This document shows positions 21,630 to 26,107 of a stretch of 26,107 bases of DNA, one piece after another. A program made the position numbers and the translations under genes. Source of the DNA: Treponema sp. UBA937 (GTDB taxonomy: Bacteria > Spirochaetota > Spirochaetia > Treponematales > Breznakiellaceae); NCBI GenBank assembly GCA_002293455.1, contig DBDH01000064.1, positions 1 through 26,107 on the forward strand, in the 5' to 3' direction. Positions within the stretch are counted from its first letter, which is position 1. Each line of letters begins with the position of its first letter. Under the pieces are notes generated by a model. It searched no databases, had not been told where the DNA came from, and saw nothing but the letters and a program-made list of their open reading frames with translations.

Positions 21630-23777
21630 ATGGAAAATTGCAAGAAGATTTTGATTCTTGGCGGCGGTTATGCGGGAATTGCCGCGGCAAAAAAACTGGC
21701 CAAGCAATATAAAAAAAGAAAAGACATTAATATCACGTTAATCGATAAGCATCCTTTTCACACGCTCATGACTGAACTGCACGAAGTTGCGGGACATCGG
21801 GTTGAGCCGGATTCTGTCCGGGTTCCATTTACAAAGATTTTCGGCGGCGGAAAAGTAAACGTTGTGCTCGATACCATCATCAATATCGATTTTGAAAAAC
21901 ACACCGCGTCATCGGCGGAAAAAAATTATGAGTACGATTATCTTGTGCTGGGAAGCGGAGCCGAACCTGAGTTTTTCGGCGTTCCCGGTGTAAAGGAAAA
22001 CGCTTTTTCGTTGTGGTCGTTTGATGACGCCATGAAAATCCGCCATCATATCAATGATGTTTTTGAAAAAGCTATCGCGGAACAGAACGCGGAAAAGCGG
22101 AAAGCCATGTTTACTTTTGTTGTTGCCGGTGCCGGCTTTACCGGAATTGAGATGGCGGGAGAGCTTATCGAGTGGCGCGATGTAATGTGCGAAAAATGGC
22201 TTGTAGATAAAAGCGAAGTCCGCATTATCGTTGTGGAAGCTATGGCAGACATCCTTCCCATTTTTGAAGAAGACCTCCGCGGTAAGATAGAACATTACAT
22301 GCTTCAAAAAGGCTGTGAGATCATGACCGGCACACCGATTACCGGTTCAGAGCCGGGAAAGGTTTTGATCAAGAACGGCGAACCTATTGAAACCGGTACC
22401 TTTATATGGACCGCCGGTATTTCGGGAAGCAATTTTGCGGAAACGCTCGATCTTTCAAAAGGACCTTTTGGGAAAAATCCCGCCGACCCGAATGCGAAAA
22501 ACCGCCGCGGACGCCTCATGGTGTCTGATACCATGCAGTCGATAGATCACAAGAATGTTTTTGCCGCAGGCGACAACATCTGGTTTTTGGAAAATAACAA
22601 GCCGCTTCCGCAGATTGTGGAAACGGCCATGCAGACAGGCGAAACCGCGGCCTATAATATTGCCGCCGCCATTGACGGAACGGATGCGAAAAAGTTTACA
22701 TCAAATTATCATGGCTTCATGGTTTCGGTCGGCGGAAAGTACGCCGTTTCCAATGCAATGAATATCAAGCTGTCGGGCTTTTTCGCGATAGCGGTGAAGC
22801 ACCTCGTCAATCTGCATTACCTTATCGGAATCGCCGGAATCAACCAGTGCTGGGAATATATCAAACATGAATTTCTTGATATGCAACACGGCCGCTCTCT
22901 TCTGCGCGGTTTCGCCGCTTACAAAACACGGGGATACTGGCTTTTGCCGCTCCGCCTTTGGCTGGGGCTTATGTGGGTGATGGAAGGCGTAAACAAAATC
23001 GGTGAAGGCTGGCTTGCGTGGAAAACAGGAACCAAAAGCGCGTGGATGTTTTCTTCCGGTGTAACACAGAATAGCTTTGCCTCAAAGGCGGCATCTGCTG
23101 CCGAAGAAATTGTTTTTGAGACGGCGGGAGATACGGCAGGTTTTGTATTTGAAAGTGCCGGAGATGCTGGTTTTGTGTTTGAAACCGCGGGCGAAGCTGT
23201 CGGCACTGTGATTGACGCCGCGTCGAGCGTGAGCGCGGCGGCGGAAGCTGTAAGTTCCGCTTCCACGACGATTGCCGACGCCGCAAGTACCGCTTCCAGC
23301 GCGGCGGCCGATGTTGTAAGCGCCGCCTCCGGCGCGGTTTCCGATGCCGCCGGCGCGGCAAGCCGAACCTTCGGCGAATTTTGGGATCTTACAAAACCGG
23401 TTTTCAATCCTAACGGATCCGTGGCAACATGGTTCAGAACAACATTCATGGACAACATACTTTTTCATTTGCCTTTCGAGATGTTCCAGCTCATCGTTGT
23501 GCTTGCGGAAATCGGTATCGGGCTTGCCCTTTTCGGCGGACTGTTCACTTGGTGGGCGGCGGCGGCTTCAATTGTAATGTGCATCGTCTTTACTCTTTCA
23601 GGAATGTTCGCGTGGAACCAAGTTTGGTTTGTCTTTGCGGCGTTTCTCATGCTGGGCGGCGCGGGACGCGCTTTCGGCTTGGATTGCTGGGTAGTTCCGT
23701 TTTTTAAAAAGAAGTGGAACGGCACACTGTTTGCGAGAAAACGGTATTTCTATTTCGATGATCCATCAAAAAAATAA
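21630..23777 (+). CDS. Type II NADH dehydrogenase fused to a DoxX-like membrane domain
   Basis: 715 residues in three parts. Residues 1-420 are a pyridine nucleotide-disulfide oxidoreductase of the NDH-2 type: FAD-binding ILGGGYAGIAAAKK (11-16 loop), NADH-binding VVAGAGFTGIEMAGEL (about 164-180) and AAGDNIWF near 312. Residues 427-475 begin a DoxX-like membrane segment (RLWLGLMWVMEGVNKIGEGW). About 483-585 is an Ala/Ser/Thr-rich linker. Residues 590-690 complete the membrane region with several helices. NDH-2 enzymes pass electrons from NADH to quinone without pumping ions. The ATG at 21630 has GAGGAG 9 bases upstream; a GTG at 21609 would put that site inside the gene. The polyprenyl synthase gene downstream fits a quinone-linked role, which remains an inference. 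Confidence 0.88.
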   Translation: MENCKKILILGGGYAGIAAAKKLAKQYKKRKDINITLIDKHPFHTLMTELHEVAGHRVEPDSVRVPFTKIFGGGKVNVVLDTIINIDFEKHTASSAEKNYEYDYLVLGSGAEPEFFGVPGVKENAFSLWSFDDAMKIRHHINDVFEKAIAEQNAEKRKAMFTFVVAGAGFTGIEMAGELIEWRDVMCEKWLVDKSEVRIIVVEAMADILPIFEEDLRGKIEHYMLQKGCEIMTGTPITGSEPGKVLIKNGEPIETGTFIWTAGISGSNFAETLDLSKGPFGKNPADPNAKNRRGRLMVSDTMQSIDHKNVFAAGDNIWFLENNKPLPQIVETAMQTGETAAYNIAAAIDGTDAKKFTSNYHGFMVSVGGKYAVSNAMNIKLSGFFAIAVKHLVNLHYLIGIAGINQCWEYIKHEFLDMQHGRSLLRGFAAYKTRGYWLLPLRLWLGLMWVMEGVNKIGEGWLAWKTGTKSAWMFSSGVTQNSFASKAASAAEEIVFETAGDTAGFVFESAGDAGFVFETAGEAVGTVIDAASSVSAAAEAVSSASTTIADAASTASSAAADVVSAASGAVSDAAGAASRTFGEFWDLTKPVFNPNGSVATWFRTTFMDNILFHLPFEMFQLIVVLAEIGIGLALFGGLFTWWAAAASIVMCIVFTLSGMFAWNQVWFVFAAFLMLGGAGRAFGLDCWVVPFFKKKWNGTLFARKRYFYFDDPSKK
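23108..23200 (+). repeat. Three imperfect 30-33 bp tandem repeats inside the linker
   Basis: Units at about 23108-23140, 23141-23170 and 23171-23200 each encode a version of (I/F)VFE(T/S)AG(D/E). All lengths are multiples of three, so the frame is kept. They open the low-complexity linker of the NDH-2/DoxX fusion. Confidence 0.7.
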
Positions 23778-23837
23778 ATAGAGAAATTGCGAAACTGAAG
23801 AAGTCTTGCAATAGGCTCAACATCTTAAGGATAATCA

Positions 23838-24806
23838 ATGACGGACTTTTTGGCTGATTTTACCGGCATGTCCGAATCTCTTGCGAAGGTTTCGGATGTC
23901 ATTCATTCATCAATTGTGTCTCAAAATCCTATTATAAATGACGCCCTGTCATTATTATTTGCAAGCAATGGAAAAATGCTGCGTCCCGGCCTTCTGCTGA
24001 TTGCTTCACAATTCGGCAGTGCAGAGGAAGATAAAACAATTCATCTGGCGGCGGCCTTGGAAATGCTTCATGCCGCTACACTTATTCATGATGACATCAT
24101 CGACGATTCGCCTTTACGGCGCGGCCTGCCCACGGTTCAATCCCGCTATGGGAAAAAAGACGCCGTGTTAATTGGGGATTTTTTGCTATCGCGGTCTTTC
24201 CTTATTACCGCCGAATATGCTTCGCCGGAACAGGCTTTACAGTTGGCAAAAATTGTTTCGATTATCTGCACCATGGAGATTGAACAAAATACAAACCGCT
24301 TTTGCTTTGACCGTTCCATCCGCCAATATTTCAGGAAGATCATGGGAAAGACGGCGCTGCTTTTTTCGCTCGCTTGTCACGTGGGAGCCCACGAAGCGAA
24401 TGTTTCCCGGTCTGTTGCGGAAACTTTGCGGCGAGCTGGATACAACATCGGTATGGCCTTCCAAATTATCGATGATATTCTTGATTATTCAGGTGACGAA
24501 ACACTGGTCCGTAAACCTCTCGGCATCGATCTGAAATCGGGAATTATCACGCTTCCTCTTATTTCAGCGTTAAGAAAAGATACAAGCGGAAAACTATCAG
24601 AACTTTGTAATATCAAAAATATTCACCATGCAGATTTTGACGGCATTATAAACATGGTAAAAAATCTTGGCGGAATCGAAAGCGCCGGAAACCACGCGCG
24701 AAAATTTACGAATCGAGCCCTGCAAGAAATTATGAAGCTCCCTTCAAGCAACTCCCGCGATTTGTTGGAACAGCTTACTAATAGACTTTTGGTGAGGAGT
24801 TATTAG
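23838..24806 (+). CDS. Long-chain polyprenyl diphosphate synthase
   Basis: 322 residues. It joins isopentenyl diphosphate units to an allylic primer, giving the chain of a quinone or a carrier lipid. The first Asp-rich motif is HDDIIDDSPLRRG (Asp85, Asp86, Asp89), and the second is FQIIDDILDYSG (Asp212, Asp213, Asp216). Ala at the fifth position before the first motif (HAATLIHDD) is the small residue expected in enzymes making C35 to C45 chains, so a hepta- to nonaprenyl product is likely. The usual GK before the G.DL block is replaced by RKPLG. The ATG has AAGGA about 6 bases upstream. It follows the NADH dehydrogenase after 60 bases, and both are probably on one transcript. Confidence 0.92.
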   Translation: MTDFLADFTGMSESLAKVSDVIHSSIVSQNPIINDALSLLFASNGKMLRPGLLLIASQFGSAEEDKTIHLAAALEMLHAATLIHDDIIDDSPLRRGLPTVQSRYGKKDAVLIGDFLLSRSFLITAEYASPEQALQLAKIVSIICTMEIEQNTNRFCFDRSIRQYFRKIMGKTALLFSLACHVGAHEANVSRSVAETLRRAGYNIGMAFQIIDDILDYSGDETLVRKPLGIDLKSGIITLPLISALRKDTSGKLSELCNIKNIHHADFDGIINMVKNLGGIESAGNHARKFTNRALQEIMKLPSSNSRDLLEQLTNRLLVRSY

Positions 24807-24807
24807 T

Positions 24808-24899
24808 TTTAAAAAATAGTTCATTGGCATTGGAATATATAAACCATTAGAAATGAAATATATAGATCATTAGTACTGGAATATTATGAGAATTTGACA
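24808..24899 (+). repeat. Four 23-bp tandem repeats before the AAA ATPase gene
   Basis: Units start at 24808, 24831, 24854 and 24877 with exact 23-base spacing. The middle two are closest (TGGAATATATAAACCATTAG and TGAAATATATAGATCATTAG as starts). The outer two are partial matches. They begin two bases after the polyprenyl synthase stop codon and end at the -10 box of the next gene. Confidence 0.7.
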
Positions 24900-24905
24900 T
24901 ATAAT
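24900..24905 (+). promoter_or_regulatory. Candidate -10 box of the AAA ATPase gene
   Basis: A perfect TATAAT ends 6 bases before the ATG at 24912. A start of transcription 6 or 7 bases downstream would fall on or next to the ATG. The -35 at 17 bases upstream would be TGGAAT, which is weak and lies at the start of the last 23-bp repeat. Confidence 0.45.
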
Positions 24906-24911
24906 AGAATT

Positions 24912-26107
24912 ATGATACTATCAGAATTAAAGGACATTGGAGAAACTCAAAAAGTATTCCTCACGGAACAGAATTCCGGTTTTGAACGCTGGAAATTATC
25001 AGAACTGCCGGACATGCGAAGCCACGCGTTGGTTGTAAGCGGCATCAGGCGATGCGGAAAAAGTACGCTGCTTCATCAATTTGTACAGAAATTGAACCGC
25101 CCTTATTTTTATCTGAATTTTGATGATATTCGCCTTTCATCCTTTGCTTATACGGATTTCAGACTTCTGGATAAAGTCATTGAAGATTCCGGCACGAAGC
25201 TGATTTTTTTCGATGAAATCCAATCGGCGGATCAATGGGAGCTGTACGTCCGGCAAAAACTTGATGAAGGTTTTCAGCTGATCATAACCGGTTCAAACGC
25301 GTCCCTGTTAAGCAGGGAGCTTGGGACCCGTCTGACGGGACGCCATATATCCATGGAACTGTTTCCCTTTTCCTATCAGGAATTTTGCGGATTTACCGAG
25401 CAGAAAATCGGTGCCGAATCTTTTAAAGATTATCTTACAAAGGGAGGATTTCCGGAATATTTAAAAACGGGTAATCAGGATATTTTGACTCAGCTCCAGT
25501 CGGATATTTTGTACCGTGATATTGCGGTACGATACGGCATTCGTGATGTAACATCCCTGCGGCGCTTGTATGTGTATTTGGTATCTAATCCGGCACAGCT
25601 TGTATCACCCAGTAAACTGACGCAGGCTGCGGGGGTAAAGTCGCCTACCACAATTTTGGAATATATCTCATTTTTTGAAGCAGCGTACCTTGTGCATATA
25701 TTGCCCCGTTTCGCGTGGTCGGTTAAGGCACAAAATCTGCTGCCTAAAAAAGTGTATATTGCCGATCCCGGCATCATTGCGACAAGTTCCCTTTCTTTCA
25801 GCGGAAATAACGGCGCGCTGCTTGAGAATTATGTCTGTAACAGCCTGCGTCAAAGCCTGGGAAAGGAAGGGGATTTGTACTATTTTTCCGATAAGACCGG
25901 CGGAGAATGCGATTTTGTGGTATCGCCGTATACCAAGCCGTCGTGTATGCAAGTATGCTGGGAACTAACCCTTGATAACCAAGACAGAGAAATTAACGGA
26001 CTGCTCAAGGCAATGGATTTTTTCAACACAGAGGAAGGAATCATCATCACTTTTGACACCGAAGATATAATCCAAACCGCGGGAAAAAAGATCGATGTTA
26101 TTCCCGC
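24912..26107 (+). CDS. AAA-type ATPase with DUF4143 domain (3' end outside the window)
   Basis: 398 codons are open to the window edge. The N-terminal AAA_14-like ATPase domain has Walker A GIRRCGKS (44-51), Walker B LIFFDE (97-102) and the sensor ITGSNASLLS (126-134). Residues from about 195 form the DUF4143 region, including a helix-turn-helix-like SKLTQAAGVKSPTTILEYI (234-252). Near the end ENYVCNSLRQ, then GGECDFVV and MQVCWEL, resemble a PD-(D/E)XK nuclease core with Asp334 and a Gln at the usual Lys position. These proteins are common in spirochaetes and mobile or variable regions; their function is poorly known. The ATG has no ribosome-binding site, and the -10 box just upstream suggests a leaderless message. 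Confidence 0.88.
   Translation, partial: MILSELKDIGETQKVFLTEQNSGFERWKLSELPDMRSHALVVSGIRRCGKSTLLHQFVQKLNRPYFYLNFDDIRLSSFAYTDFRLLDKVIEDSGTKLIFFDEIQSADQWELYVRQKLDEGFQLIITGSNASLLSRELGTRLTGRHISMELFPFSYQEFCGFTEQKIGAESFKDYLTKGGFPEYLKTGNQDILTQLQSDILYRDIAVRYGIRDVTSLRRLYVYLVSNPAQLVSPSKLTQAAGVKSPTTILEYISFFEAAYLVHILPRFAWSVKAQNLLPKKVYIADPGIIATSSLSFSGNNGALLENYVCNSLRQSLGKEGDLYYFSDKTGGECDFVVSPYTKPSCMQVCWELTLDNQDREINGLLKAMDFFNTEEGIIITFDTEDIIQTAGKKIDVIP

Noticed and set aside
22919..23458. Long Ala/Ser-rich open frame on the minus strand inside the NADH dehydrogenase gene
   Set aside because: It mirrors the low-complexity linker on the plus strand. It has no start signal or family and is explained by codon skew.
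24894..24905. TTGACA immediately followed by TATAAT as a full promoter
   Set aside because: The two boxes are adjacent with no spacer, so they cannot work together as -35 and -10. Only the TATAAT is kept as a candidate.

Overview
The window looks like a chromosome segment of a treponeme-type spirochaete, probably a host- or gut-associated Treponema relative. Three things suggest this: a bacterial V-type ATPase operon in the spirochaetal order instead of an F-type ATP synthase, a putative signal-peptide-bearing beta-barrel protein with no family I recognise, and a membrane-tethered LuxR-like regulator. Base composition is moderate. Genus is inferred from gene content, not from a marker gene. 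I see no tRNA, rRNA, CRISPR array or transposase.

Left part (1-8000, minus strand): a V/A-type ATPase operon running H-C-I-K-F-E-A-B, with B cut off at the window edge. Most genes overlap by 4 to 8 bases. The exception is the F-E junction, which holds about 1.4 kb of foreign genes: a PIN-domain toxin with a small antitoxin-like partner, and an L-2-amino-thiazoline-4-carboxylate hydrolase-like gene. This insert carries displaced copies of its flanks: a second 3' end of atpF, a truncated second 5' end of atpE, and a 54-bp repeat that gives the two unrelated inserted proteins the same C-terminal tail. I read it as a two-cassette insertion hotspot built by recombination.

8000-9240: a nitrogen-PTS EIIA-like gene and secG (minus strand), the latter with a clear terminator. 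9238-12636 (plus strand): a MATE exporter, a saccharopine-dehydrogenase-like reductase and a prenyltransferase/squalene-cyclase-repeat protein. 12633-15732 (minus strand): an lgt-thrC operon and a YdeI/OmpD-associated-type protein. 16158-16967 (plus strand): the membrane-anchored HTH regulator. The spacer after it holds a candidate small RNA with its own promoter and terminator. 17371-21505 (minus strand): a rhomboid protease, a predicted outer-membrane barrel and a SulP anion transporter.

Right part (21525-26107, plus strand): a type II NADH dehydrogenase fused to a DoxX-like membrane domain that is interrupted by an Ala/Ser-rich linker of about 100 residues, then a long-chain polyprenyl diphosphate synthase. 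Together they hint at a quinone- or prenyl-linked membrane redox function. Last is a partial AAA/DUF4143 ATPase behind four 23-bp tandem repeats, with a -10 box placed so that its mRNA could be leaderless.
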